A stretch of DNA of 64,000 bases, taken from NCBI GenBank assembly GCA_003260075.1, contig QLIY01000055.1:225124-289123 (forward strand), in the 5' to 3' direction. Both the position numbers and the translations under genes were made by a program. Shown piece after piece: positions 23,810-37,000 of the stretch (its first letter is position 1; every line of letters begins with the position of its first letter). Below the pieces are notes generated by a model, which saw only the letters and a program-made list of their open reading frames with translations, was not told the origin of the DNA and made no database searches. The stretch comes from Phallusia mammillata (taxonomy: Eukaryota; Chordata; Ascidiacea; Phlebobranchia; Ascidiidae).

Positions 23810-25391
23810 CATTATGTGGTTACTTTGCACATTGCAATGACTACGTTAAAAACCTTTGGATTTGAGAAATCCTAATGTTTGTTTACAATTAAGTTGGACT
23901 GTTTAACAATATTACCAACATGTTTTGTGTTGGTTTACCTTGTAATTTTCCCTAAAAAATGTTGTTTATTTTTAAATATTTGATTTTTTTATTGCTAAAC
24001 AACTATTAACATACGAAAGTACGCATAGACTATATTAGTTTAATTTTTTCAAACCATTCGAACTGTATAGTGTGAAGAAATACACGTTTAATTTTGCTAG
24101 TCGAGACCACTAAAAGTGCTAAAGATCAAGCTGTTTTTCGTAGCGCTTTTCGTATGTACGCCTACGAGGACGTATAGTGTTGTTTCTTAAAAAATGTGAA
24201 CATTTCTGAGGGTGTTCCCGACTACTCTTTCCACACACAACGGTTTTCTCACTTGCTTAATGTTTTGTCCCTAATGTTAAATATGGATCCTTTTTTTCAA
24301 ATTCATTTCTTCGTATTTTGAGATATTTAGCCTATGTAGGCCCCAATTAAACGGCAATTTTATTGGTGAGACTGTCTCCGTTGTACGAATACTATTTAAC
24401 TTTGGTTTGTTTTTATTTAAGTAAGTTTAGCTTGTATTTAGGCTAAGTAAGCAGAAATAGGTCTGGATATGTTGAACTTTTTTGCAGCAGTTTACACGTT
24501 GCACTTTTACAATCAAAGCGTTGTAACTAACTGAATGATCCGAACAAAACTGTATGTTTTCGTTCTATGAGTTACGATCTAAACATAGACACAAACACAG
24601 CCGCAAATGTAGGCTTTTAAATGCCAAACCACAACGTAACTTACATCTGGGCCGCTTCATTGAAGGTCCCAATGTTGACTCCGCCCATACCATATTGTTC
24701 AAAGGGATGTTATTTCCATCCCTAAACACTGTTACCAGCTCTGGGCTATTCATAAACGTTGTGGCGGTTTATGCCCAAAGCAGAGAGCGCCTTTACTGCT
24801 TGCTGCTTTCGTGAACTGCGCCAATACTTCACAAAGCAACGGAATTCGACCTAGGCTTCAAGCGTAAACAGTAGAGTGTACGATAACGTCGGCGCGAACA
24901 TAAGTTATGATTAAAGCTGCTTTATCGTGGGGTTTTCGCCAAGACGACTTTCACAGCGTGGAGTGACCTAAGTTGGAACGGAGATCAGTTGAAGCCTACA
25001 CTGTGGTATACTTTTCAAACTGAAAGCTTCGTTTAGGAACTGACCAAAAGCAAACCAACACCGCATTATACTTTCGATCTTTGGGTAAGTTTCAAATTGC
25101 ATTTTATTCTTCAATTGATTTAAAATGAAAGTTTGTGTTTAACTTACCTATGTGTACTCATGTAGACGATCAGGCTGAAGGTTAATGACAGTCTTCTATG
25201 ACATAAGCAATGTGTTTAACTTCAAATTTGCAGTAAATGTATGTAGCAACGTTTCGCGAATATAGGTGTATCAAAGTGTATTTTATTGTTAGCGTTTACC
25301 GCCAATACGTTCAATATAAAAAATAGCAATAACTTATGCAATTTGATCCATGCTTTTACTAACGGTTGCAGATTTTAAGCAAATAAAAACA

Positions 25392-28331
25392 ATGGCGACA
25401 GCAACAATGGTTCCACACCCACCCGATTCCCCACTACGCAAGGGGTCAATCACAACTATGTTGGGGTCAACTACCCCACGAAAGGGGTCTGTTTCACCTA
25501 GAAGCCCCAGGTCGCCACGCGGACGCCGATTTCGACCCCAAACGGTTGTAGGAGCTGATTATGATCCGATGTTAGACGATCATCAACAAGTTTATGTAAT
25601 GACTCCTCGTATGATGGAAACTTTGCGAGTAAGTCAACAGTTTACTTGCATGTAGAGTTTTAAGCTAGGTCAAAAATAGGACCCTAACACAAAAGAACGA
25701 GCCTCAAACCCGGCCATACTCGAACATTTTTCGAAACAAAGCCTCGAAAGTATAGTAAAATTGCGGCACAAATGATGTTGGTATAAATTCAGTCAAATCA
25801 AGCTCTATTTTGTGATTGTACCTGAGGCCGACACGAAAAGCCCGGCCCCCTTCACAACTCTGCACCGATGGCTCTTAGTTTTTGGAACAAAAAAGAGGCC
25901 TAATTGGTAAAGATTTTCTTTTATTGCGCAGTAAAAACTCCAGCATTTTACTTAAAACACCACAGTTCGCCAGGACTGTTGAAGGCGTTATACCGATACA
26001 TCTGGTTATCAAGCATTCCCACACATGGCGTGACACAAACTAGAAAAAAAAATCTAGCCTGCAGTGGGATCCGAATCCACGACAGGAGCCTTTACGAGAC
26101 TCGCGCTTTAGGACTGATCCCAGCATTGAATTTATGTTACTTTTAAAGTCATTGTACATAAATCAATAATTTAGTATGTCTATATCTATGGATAAAACTA
26201 AAAACCTACACAAAAACTACAACTGGGATATATTGAGAACATGGTTATTTTCGTTTTCGTTGTCAGAACACGATGCAGGATCGAGGAAGAACTTTTACTG
26301 ACCCGAAGGACAAAATTGGTTTCCATGGTCCAAGGAAACCTTTGCTCCACTCCTATCCCATGTCACCACGTTTAGTAGGAAGGTAGATATCTATTCTATA
26401 TAGATATCTACTGTAAAAAAATTGCAAAAAGTAGTATACTAACAAGCATAGCAGCGTATGGCATCATTTTAACTTGCACGAAGCAACGTTTTTGCCATAA
26501 AAATTTATGACATTTGTATAAAATTTTCTTAAACGCATATATTTTGGCATAATATTGGTAAACGAAAGGCCGCATATTGTTTAATAACGCTTAAATTCAT
26601 CAGTCCTTGTACAACTATTCCCAAGTAAATATACAACATCTCTATGACTTGGCATAAAAGCGGTACACAGTGTAACTGCTCCAATGTTCAAAAGAACTTA
26701 CTTATAATTATATGGGCACCTCATAGACCAATCAATTGCAAAATAGTCGCATGTATAGCTTTTCTGGGGTTTCTTGTACAAAGACAACATTTTAAGAAAA
26801 GTGCTCATAACATTAGAGTTGTTTTGCAGAGCTATGGTGATACGAAAGTACAGAGAAAAGGGCTCCACATCACCTTCGCCACCACCTACTGTTCCTCACA
26901 CCAGGGATGGAAAGGCATTGATTAAACTTGCTTATAGCTTACGCACGGTATGTAATCTGTCATCACAATTAGGCTACAGCAATGTGAAGAAATAGCATAA
27001 AAACAGGTGTTAAGTAAGGCAATTAATGACATGATTTTATTCACGTACTACCAAACACAGATGTCCTGATTTCAAATTCTCAGGAAACAAATGCATAAAT
27101 GACTCATTGATAGAGAAACAAATGATTTTCTCTTGCCTATTAATTGAACACAATTGTGGCTAAATTGTCAATTTCAAGGCGACATGTACAAAACACTGCT
27201 AAAAATGTCCCCTTTTATTTCGTACCTAAAAAATTAGGCTTAACAAAGGCTTGCATCAAAACTAATTGGCACCCTGCGTGGGAGCTAACATAAGTAATAA
27301 AATCAATAGATTGTACATAAGCCACGCAAAATTTGTGTGTTAAAGTTGAAATTTATGGTTTTATTGAAAACTAATTTATGTTTTAACCGTTTTACTCAAA
27401 AATGTGGAAATGTAATGTTCTACTCGAAAATTTAGACTTGTCCGTTTTTGGTCTAAAACATATAGATACTATATTAAGTGCTGTATAGTGAGTATATTTT
27501 TATATAATGGCAATACAATGACAAACTACAGTCTACATTACGATTCGAAAATGTGGCATCTCCAGAAAAAAACCATTGTGTGGTATAGTGTGATGTATTA
27601 TAGCATCGCAGAGATAACGATCTTGAAATTCGAACCAAAACTAATCGAGGCAAAGCTTTGGATATCCTAAAACTGCGACACCCAGAAAAAACAAATCTAA
27701 TCTCTTAAGCCCGTAACAATGCAGTGTTAGTAAAACGAAAAGTCCTTAAGTGTGCGACGGCGCATATTCATAATATCTTTCCTGGAGCATTTTTTGTCAT
27801 CCTTCACCAAATGTTGTATTTGCACAGATAGGATCTCCAGCCTTAATGGTTTCTTCTTGGGCTGTTACGGTGCAATGTTGTATCCGGTTCTACATTTTGT
27901 ATGGCAAAAAAATCACATATTAACGTTTGTTTGCTACGAAACGTTAAAACTCATTCATCACCCTGTTACTTTGTAAATTTTGAATAAAAGTGCCGAATAG
28001 TTGTTTTGTTTACATAAAATATCCGCAATTATTAGAATAAACTTAAAATACAAATCCCTTAAAAGTGAAAGGCAGTTAAAAGGCATTATGAGTAATTCGT
28101 GTATTATAGCGAGAGACCTGTAAGTAATTTGAAAAAGTAAAGATCACGAAGAAAGACTAAAATCAACAGGTAACAAATTCACGGGCCTTGGTTCTAAGCA
28201 GGCCCGAAACAACAAGTCCGAAACCCGACCCGAACCCAAATTTGCTTCCGAAACAAAGCCCGAATTAGGCCCTAAAGTTTGTGAAATTGCGACACAGATG
28301 ATGCCGAGTGAACCGTCCCGAACCCGACCCG

Positions 28332-28384
<53 letters not shown>

Positions 28385-29979
28385 ACAACTCTGACGCAGG
28401 CAACAAACCAAAACCCAAAATTGAGCCTACATGTTTTCATAGCAAGATAAAAAATTAAGCTGAATAATTTACACTCTAGTTTCAGATAACGCTAATGTTT
28501 TGCCGTAATATCGTAATAGCTTAAAACGAGACATTATAAAACCCAAACCACAACGATCAATTCCAGGAGCAATTTTACGACGACCTTCCAGGCTGGAAAA
28601 AACTTCCCAGAGCAAAGAACGTCGCACCTCCCTTGAGCGATTTTGAAAAGCTGGCGAAGGAAAAGGGGTTTGTGCTGGACGGTGTAGCTCTAAGTTCAAT
28701 TCAGGTCAGCAACTCCTTCAGTAATTATTGAAAAAAAATTGAGAAGTTATGCAGTGATTTTGAAACCTCTACCAAAGTTTATAGCAAAAATCAAAATAAG
28801 GTTGACGTCAATTGTTCTTTACAAAAAGCAGCAACACGTACGGCGATCAAGCTGCTATGACGTCACAAATGTATGACGTCATATATTTGTGACGTCAAAA
28901 TCTTAACGATGCTCGACCGAACTAAATTGTGTGCCTTGCAGGACGATTACGCCAAGGTACAGCCTAAACTTGGTCCGGCAATTCCTCCCTATAATTCCCA
29001 TTACGACAAGCACGTGCAGAATTACTTCAAAAACAAAGGTGTGACGGAAAACCTGAGAAAGACTGGGCAGGTAGGTACAATTCAACCAGCTGATTACCCG
29101 CTACGACAAACGCTACAAAAAACTATATTTTCACTCTACAGGGCGCACCATCGTTGTATACAAAGTCCCGCAGTATTCTTACCAAGAAGTACTCTTTAAA
29201 ATTCCAAGCAACGTGCTAAATAAGTGGAACAAATAAAACGCGCTAATTATACGATAAACAAATTGCCGTGTTTTGGTTTCTTGTTGTTTTGTATCCGTAG
29301 GTTTTTGTCTTAAATGCCATATTTTGTTTTAAAAAATCGTGCTTACAGATTCGTCCAAGAAGTGTATCAATCCAGGGCAAGGCAGTCGATTATTTCCACC
29401 ACCAGGGAGTCGGAAAAGATTACATGGAGAGAAGAAACAAAGGTGGCGCCGGTAAAAACCTCCCAAACAGCCTTGAAATTTTGATAGTTTTCTTACTTTT
29501 ATGTGACACAAGTGTTTACAAACGTATGTAACTGATGTAGCCCCTCATACTGATAATGACAGCATTTGCAGATACGTTTCAAAAATGAAACATGTCGTAT
29601 TTTCATGTGTATATGGACTGCTATTATTTATTTTGATGTCTATTTTTGCTGTTATATTCTTTATTAACCTTTGGTCCTTGATATACAAAGCCACATAAAT
29701 TTACAGAATATCTAACAGACGTTTAAATTTTAAACCACGAATGCACTAAAATCGACAAATTTTTAGTGACGTCGTCCACTAAAATGATAACAGACACAAG
29801 AACAGTATGACAACCCTCACTATATGTTTAAATTTAGGTAACTCGCGTGATCTAATAGACGGCCACGACCAATATCTCCGGGACATGAAACCCATGAACA
29901 CTTACAACGGGAAGTTTGGCTTTCGAAGAAACACTCCAACACTTCGTCACTGCCCGTCACCGTTTGGCACTGCCAGTCG

Positions 29980-30022
<43 letters not shown>

Positions 30023-30070
30023 ACGTCAAAGCAACAGTTTTACCTGCCGATGAAGACAAGGCCCCTTTAG
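25392..30070 (+). CDS. C17orf98-like protein with long N-terminal extension
   Basis: Seven coding exons: 25392-25628, 26267-26382, 26830-26947, 28567-28704, 28942-29070, 29349-29451, 29838-30070; phases consistent, 357 residues including an artefactual poly-Pro. The start is the first ATG after a 5' UTR intron. Residues 1-157 are basic, Ser/Pro/Arg-rich and not recognised. From about residue 185 the protein matches, from memory, the vertebrate C17orf98 family: EKGFVLDG (~189), KLGPAIPPYN (~212), LRKTGQ, DYMERRN, GHDQYLRDMKP and NGKFGFRRNTPTLR near the end. No enzyme motif, signal peptide or TM segment is seen. Similar small proteins are testis/cilium-associated, so a role in sperm or ciliary microtubules is possible but unproven. 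The last exon is interrupted by 37 C (29982-30018) encoding Pro, so residues there are unreliable. Confidence 0.75.
25685..25860. repeat. interspersed repeat copy (CCCGAACCCG family)
   Basis: Shares aaattgcg(a/g)cacaaatgatg and terminal cacaactct motifs with 28180-28400, and cccgaaccc blocks with 39110-39230 and 41795-41900. Non-coding; it lies in intron 1 of the C17orf98-like gene. Confidence 0.45.
25965..26130. repeat. interspersed repeat copy with tRNA-like B box
   Basis: Carries the body ttgaaggcgttataccga ... aagcattcccac, also found at 7772 and 40504. It also has gggatccgaatccac, resembling a pol III B box, and an end gggactgatcccagcattga-like segment related to 7688 and 40680. It is probably a SINE-like or foldback family. 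Confidence 0.45.
28180..28400. repeat. interspersed repeat copy interrupted by 53 C
   Basis: Repeated cccgaa(a)ccc blocks, gcgacacagatgatg and cacaactctgacg match the copy at 25685. A run of 53 C at 28332-28384 interrupts it and produces a poly-Gly frame on the minus strand, which is not a gene. Confidence 0.5.
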
Positions 30071-31250
30071 GTTACGTTTTAGGTTAAGAGAAATTGTTTT
30101 TTATACCTTTTTCGGACTTGATCTGATTTTATGTTGTGAGCAGTTATTTGTGTTAGAAAATAAGTCATAAAATACTATTTAACATTGGTTAATACCACCG
30201 TTGCGTTTTAGGAGCTCTAGAAACTCATTTTTTACACAGGTTTGCTCATTAATTTCCATTTAGATGTTAGATGGGATTTCTGTTAAGGTTTTAGATCAAT
30301 TTATTGATCGATTTTTTATGTGCTTAATATTTTTCACGGTGCCAGCTGTGGGATGAGAACAGTAATCTTTTCCAATATGCTCCAAATATTAACAGATATA
30401 TATATTGCATGCCAATTTCGCTGTTGCCGACAGATTGAGAAGAGAAATCGCCTTTTTCGTTCTCGAAAATTCTCTAGTTCATGACTGCAGGCTCAAAATA
30501 AACCGGTAACTATATAATACGGCCACTGTTTTAATATTGTCACGTTTTTCTCTCTCTGATGATGTTGTTTGTTGCATGTTATTGAAGCTCTGCACTTCTT
30601 AATTTTTTTATTGATCAGCTTTTTTGTCTTTTTGCTCTCTAGACCTTATAATGTTTTGAATTATTTTTGTATTGTTGGGCCTAGAGCACAGTTTTTGAAT
30701 TCCTGTGGTACACGAAAGCAAATGTCGTTAAGTTTCCACATTATGGATTCAAAACTATTTAAAATAATGGTGAGAAATTATAAATATAAAATGCATACAT
30801 ATGTATATAGTAAGCTCTCAGTACATGATACATATTCACTATCCAGAATTATTCCTACAATCGTTACACGTTCGAACATCTGAACATTTCTTTGTCGAAC
30901 TGGTGCATCGGTTTACCTGCGTTCTGCATACACCGCCTCTCGACTTTTCAGAAAGCGCTAATTGCATGAGTGCTGTTTTTGCTTGCCTAATGCTTTGCGT
31001 CGTGCACTTTGCTTCGTCTTGCAGATAGAGTTGGATAGTAAATTTGCTGGCTGCTTTCATGACCCCATTAGAGCAGCAAAAAGCGTATTACGATCTTGCA
31101 TAGAGTTGTGTGTTTTGTTAGAATATATTGAAGTTTTAGTTTTAGTTTGACAGTTTGTTTTAAAAGTTTATCTTGTAAAGCATCTGGTGTTACTGCGTTT
31201 CGAATTGCTTTGGGTTGGGAATTGTATTGTCATTAGTTGTTATTGTACGG

Positions 31251-31485
31251 CAGTGGTCGGCAACCGCCGGTCCGCGGCCCGGTACCGGTCCGCGAGGAGT
31301 TCGTTACCGGGCCGTATAGGTTTTCAGGTTAAATCCTATTAAACATTTTGCCCATGTATCCCGGGAATGACAAACTAATTTAGGCGTTTTTATTGCTAAA
31401 TATATGTAGTTTTTTGAAGACCGGTCCGCGATAAAATTCTAGTTTCAAAAACGGTCCGCAGTGCAAAAAAGGTTGCCGACCCCTG
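31251..31485. mobile_element. hAT-type MITE, GGTCGGCAACC termini
   Basis: Left cagtggtcggcaacc and right ggttgccgacccctg are inverted repeats. Exact 8-bp duplications ttgtacgg flank the element (31243-31250 and 31486-31493). The body has repeated GGTCCGCG motifs. Degraded relatives, inverted or cut by poly-C runs, lie at 35858-36025 and 48558-48712. Confidence 0.85.
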
Positions 31486-34466
31486 TTGTACGGTACAGTC
31501 TAGAAAATCTACAATCGCAAATTAATGATTTGATTTGAAATGCAGATTGGAACATTATACAGGCTAGGGCATGGGATGTACGTTGTTCCAAAACAAACTG
31601 TCACGTAGTAAGTATACATTTTATTGCATAGGTTTCAATAATGAATGTGTATTTAGATTTAGGCGTTGGGCGCAGTTGTGTTTTTCAGGAAACGCAGGTG
31701 CATAAGGTTTTCGTCTATAATGTCACGTCCTTTGGAATTTCACTTGCGCAGGCCTTATCGCACATAAAATTGCTCTCATTTTGGTCAGTAGAAGACAGTG
31801 CGTGGTACTTATATCTTTTTGAAGGTACCTCAAAAAAAACTAGTGTCGTTTGAACAGTGTTTCGTTCAGTGTAAACTTACCAAGGCCTTTTAAACGAACA
31901 CAAATGTTTATGGAACATATACTCTAGAAACCATTGGTATGCACCATAAGTTCCAATAACAGGCATTTATTTTGCAATTTATTCTAATCTTTAATGTAAA
32001 TACACAAACGAATGTTTACAGAAGATTTTTATCAGGTTTGGTACACGCTAATGCATGCACTGTGGCAATCGGTTTTAAATGCGACTTGTCCCTTTTTCGC
32101 TCTAATCGATTTACTGTTAGTAGTAACGTTTTTAATGGGGATCATACGAAAACAAGGCCACTTTGCGATATATTAACATTATAGTCTCTTGCATGGGCGC
32201 CAGGAGAAAATTTCGCAACGGGGGTCAAGTTTTGATATACATCATTGTACACAGATGGATTACGGCACTAAGCAGTTATGTACACAGAGGCAGAAATTAC
32301 ATGCAGTAGAATTGCGTTGCCTAAAACGAAAGACACTCTACGATGTAAAAAATCAGCACGTTGCAAGTGAACCCTCTTGCCCCTACGTGCCGTCGCCCAT
32401 GGTCTCTAGTCAACATAATTTTGAAGTACTGTGATTTCCTATGAAAGCTGTACACTCCATCGACAAGAAAATGTGTTTTTAAGGAGGGTAGTTAAGGCGG
32501 TATTGTTTCGATTTGTGTACCAGTTATCTATCTCATTTCAATGGATTTAAATTGTGGCAGAAGCCAAAGTATTCGAAGTATAAAGGTTTGTGCATTGAAC
32601 TGTGTATTTGGTCTGGGTAAATGACAAGTTGAGATTAAAGCAATATTGTTTAAGCACCTTTTTGAACCTTTTATTACACGACACTCGTTTGTCAAACTCT
32701 TGTTATTGTACGTTTTAGGACGTTCATTCATTGTCTCATATAAATTTGAATTACAAATTAGCATTACGTGTGGAAGAGTAATCGTATCAACTAATTGCTA
32801 AAACTCCCATATGTCACAACAATGTGTGGCCTTGTCGTTGCAAGGTAATTTCATAAACACTGCTTTTCGTCAGTAAACCACTAATTCGTGCCTCCCAAAT
32901 TACAAACAGCTTATATAGAGACCATGTTCTATCCTCTTGGCAGGTAATAATTTAATAGGACGAATATTGCCGCTACCAACGCAGGTGTTTTCGAATACGG
33001 CAGTTAAGTTTCACAACGTTTTGACTGACATTTGCGCGTGAACCCGCTGGCTTAATTATCCTATCTGCATTATTAATGCTTTGCATGCGATTCGACAAGG
33101 CGTTCAAACGGGTATGGTTTCCCAACGGGTGTTAGATGTAAAACAAGCGCAAAACACAAGGGATCTACACAGCAGAAGAATCGCTTTAGATAAAGGACTT
33201 AATTTAATTCGCCTGGTTAATCGTACGTCTTTGCACAAGCTGCTAAAATGAGTTTGTTTATTTTACAATCGAAAAGGGGTTTAATGATAGTTACGGATTA
33301 TGTATAACTATCAATGTTCAACCAAACGTTCTATTCTGTTTTAAAAAACACAGTAAACACATATCCTAAATATACAAAAACAAATTTTAGACGAAACAAA
33401 ACAAACGGTCAAAAGTCAACTAGTTGCATTTATTGATCAGTGCTATATTGTGATTTTGATTAGTTTGGTAATATTGGCAGAATGCAAAATCGATGAAGAA
33501 ATGATCTGTACACTAATTTAAGCTGGACTCTGTTCGCTTTTGATAAGACCTCTATCTGTGTTGTCGGGTTTGTTTGATGCGGGACAAAACCTCTGTAGAC
33601 TGCATGCAAAAAAGCTTGTGGTTTTGTGATATATAAACACGGGTTAGAATACAGGAAGGCGAAAATGCTTTTTTATGCATATACGTGGTATTAACATTCT
33701 GTCTACGATAGTAATTCCAATCCATAAGATAAATATTAACAGCATCAGGATGAGACTGCCAATATGTTGCTGAATTTTGTAAATATTTAGTTACTACTGT
33801 ATGTTTACAAGTGAGTTTTACTATTATAAAAAAGTAACACGTTTTATAAGTTTGTGCAAATTGAACACCCTATTGAATGTGTCTCAGTTCTGCTTAGTTT
33901 TAAAGGACATCACCTGCACTATTGGAACCACTGGCCTACGATACCCCTATTGTGTAAAATTTAGTTTTCGTTTTGTTGTTGTTTAGCAGCTGTGAAACGC
34001 TTGGTTGTTTGGCCAACTTGAAAACGTGCATTTAGTTTAATTTTAAATATGCGTTTGGAAACCACTGGCCTACGGTACCTCTATTTGTGAAATTTAGTTT
34101 TTGTTTTGTCATGAATGTTACCAGTTGTGCAAAGCTTGGTTATTTTCCACTTCGAAAACGTGCTTTAGTGTTTGATAACGTATGAGGTTAAACGTGAACG
34201 GATCGACCCTACGGCACGAAAAAGCCCAAATCTGTTTGTCGACTTCTAAACGTTGGGTACAAAGTACAACTCCCTGCTGTACACGGACATTAATAGCCCC
34301 AATCACAAAATCGGAACTTAATTTGTTGATTGTGATTAGCGCTTGTCAGAAACATAAGCTTTTAAGATGACAATATCCGCGGCCAAAGGTTGAAACCAGT
34401 CACGCCTTATTTTCGGTTGCATCGACAGGATTTGTTCACCTCCAAGCCTCTTACCGGGATTTTTCT

Positions 34467-34646
34467 TTAAAGCTGTCGCATGAGACCACTTAAACCGCTA
34501 TTTGCGCGGATTAATTTAAAGATGGAATGGCGCGCGTTTATCCAGGGCAAAGTGTACTGAACAAGGGCAGTGGGGCGCTCATAAAACATGTACAGGCATG
34601 AAAGTATTTTCAGGATCCGTAATTGAGGACGTTCTAGGTTGAATTC
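34467..34646 (-). other. possible terminal coding exon, unknown
   Basis: Read on the minus strand, a pyrimidine-rich tract and CAG acceptor lead into 59 sense codons ending in TAA. The composition is protein-like (basic/hydrophobic, with LRILKILSCLYMFYERP) and the segment is richer in CpG than its surroundings. The other two frames are closed. No upstream exon or poly(A) signal was found, so it may be chance. Confidence 0.2.
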
Positions 34647-35857
34647 CTGAAAAATAAAACAAAAAAGGTGTATTGGAAAGTTATATGACTTCGACACATT
34701 TTTTGTTAGTCACTTAAAAAAAGATGCACAGATATATAAAACCCTATAGGGCCATTAAGAAAATATTTTTTTGGATGACTCAAGCGAAAAAACTATTTTA
34801 CAGATCTTTTGCTCGTTTAACTTTCACGTTCGTTCTACCCCCCCCCCAAAAAAGATGCACAGATATATAAAACCCTATAGGGCCATTAAGAAAATCTTTT
34901 TTTGGATGACTCAAGCGAAAAAACTATTTTACAGAACTTTCACGTTCGTTCTAAAAAAAATATTCAAGACAGTTAACACCATAAAAAAGTTGAGGCAGTT
35001 TGAAGGTAATGTGTTAAGAAGGTTTAGTGTAAAAAAAGTTTCGCACTGAAATAGAACTGTCAAATGAAACTTGTCCGTTTTTATCTGTACATTTTGTTTG
35101 TTTTATATTTGCACAAGATGTAATCTATGCATCTGTAATCTGCAATTCCGAATCTTACAGAAATCGTTACCAAACCTTTTGTAATTAAACGCCATGACCC
35201 CCCCCCCGTGACGAGATTTTTTAAAAAATTCAAGAGCCTTTTAAGAGCGACCGTGTTTGCTGAAGACCAGTCATTTTGGAAGCATGCATACTTGAATCAA
35301 AACACTACAAGACAACCATATTGCGTTTAGAGTTGTTATTATTTGTGATCTGACCAACGCGAATATTTTGTAATGTAACAGTATGTTTCATTAAATCTGT
35401 GATTGAAGGGTTGTTTCTATGGTGGACGTTAGTTCGATTCAACTTCAATAGGCATGTGGCACCTGCGCTTTTTTGTTTGGGGCTCTTTGTCGCCCCCCCC
35501 CCCGCGAATATTTTGTAATGTAACAGTATGTTTCATTAAATCTGTGATTGATGGGTTGTTTCTATGGTGGACGTTAGTTCGATTCAACTCCAATAGGCAT
35601 GTGGCACCTGCGCTTTTTTGTTTGGGGCGCTTTGTCGCAAAAAAGGTGTTCGATTTAGGGCTATATAGGACCACGCACCAAGCAAGCCTTGTATTTGTCA
35701 GTCTGTTGGTGCATACATTAGGCAGATGTGAATGTGTATTGTTAAATCCAAGAGGTATTCAATGTTATTGAAGGTAGCTTCACATTGTTGATTTGTTTGC
35801 TGAGTTCTCTAACATACAACAAATTTGCTTCGACGAAATATACAAACCCCCCCCCCC

Positions 35858-36025
35858 TCGGCAACCTTTTTTGTACTGCGGACCGTTTTTGAAACAGAAA
35901 TTTTACCGCGGACCAGCCTTTAAAAAACTACACATATTCAGTACTGAAAACACCTAAATTTGTTTATCATCTCCGGGATACATGGGCAAAATGTTTTCAA
36001 GCATTTAACCTAAAAAAGTATACGG
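35858..36025 (-). mobile_element. fragment of the 31251-type MITE between two poly-C runs
   Basis: Inverse orientation of the 31251-31485 element: cggcaaccttttttgtactgc, gcggaccg blocks and the cccatgtatcccggga-like segment match. It is truncated on both sides by C runs (35847-35857 and 36026-36035). Confidence 0.55.
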
Positions 36026-37000
36026 CCCCCCCCCCGCTTACATTAGGGTTGCAGCGTTCAGTCTTCAAAATGAAATAAAAAATTGTATAGTGTATTTTTT
36101 GAAAACAAGTTTGGCAGAATTTTTTTGACGTGTGTTCCCCCCCCCCCGCTTACATTAGGGTTGCAGCGTTCAGTCTTCAAAATGAAATAAAAAATAGTGT
36201 ATTTTTTGAAAACAAGTTTGGCAGATTTTTTTTGACGTGTGTTTAGTTGTTACTCTTGGCTTAGCAGTTGTAGAGTTTTAGACGTCAACATTCTTAGAAC
36301 TGCGCGCAAAAGTGAAATTATACTAGTTGGCCATTAAGGGCAATTTGCAAAAAAATGTCAAACTGATCAGGAGATGTCTTGATCGTTCGTCAGCAGTAGA
36401 CGATGAATCTACTTGTTGGGAAAACATACGCATGCTGATAGTATCTATTTTGATTTGGAATCATTTGCAACTTATGTTGTTATTTCTACATTTTCGTGCG
36501 CGAGTGACATCACTCATGATAATCGCCCCCCCCCCCCCTAGTTGGCCATTAAGGGCAATTTGCAAAAAAATGTCAAACTGATCAGTCTTGGTCGTTCGTC
36601 AGACAGTAGACGATAAATCTACTTGTTGGGAAAACATACCGCATGCTGATAGTATCTATTTTGATTTGGAATCATTGGCAACTTATGTTGTTATTTCTAC
36701 GTTTTCGTGCGCGAGTGACATCACTCATGTCCATCTTTAGGCGTTTTGATAAATCATGAAATAGCACTAAAATCATGCAATAGATGAAATAATGTTTTAA
36801 TTAAGAGCGTCATATTAAATAATAATGATGTATATCAATACGTTTGGGACAAAAAATGAAAAATAAGTTCTGTGTTAAACTACAGTTACTACGATGTAAA
36901 ATGTTGTTGTTTATTATTGAAGGTTAAACTCTGATAATAGACTTTCCAAAGACCATAGAACAGCCTTCCTTGTGCAACAACAACAAAAAAAACAGCTACA

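Larger units (their letters stand above)
22051..25391. other. spacer between lifeguard gene and C17orf98-like gene
   Basis: Contains the lifeguard 3' UTR, two MITEs and the tRNA-Trp. It also holds a probable non-coding first exon of the next gene ending at 25084 (ctttgg|gtaagt), whose intron ends before 25372 (ggttgcag|atttta), 20 bp upstream of the ATG. No other coding exon is recognised. Confidence 0.5.
30071..37000. other. spacer between C17orf98-like and GPCR genes
   Basis: No convincing gene. It contains a possible poly(A) signal (30497-30502), a MITE at 31251-31485, a weak minus-strand exon candidate (34467-34646), and poly-C joins near 34838, 35198, 35493, 35847, 36026, 36137 and 36526. 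Most of the later joins are flanked by 100-200 bp near-identical copies. 31500-34460 is otherwise featureless to me, with a few GC-richer islands around 33030-33230 and 34170-34290 that could be regulatory. Confidence 0.5.

Noticed and set aside
28144-28440. Minus-strand Gly-rich protein
   Set aside because: Again produced by 53 C (28332-28384) inside an interspersed repeat.
35429-35771. Paired plus/minus frames around 35.5 kb
   Set aside because: Both derive from a duplicate pair joined by C11 at 35493-35503; no splice or homology support.
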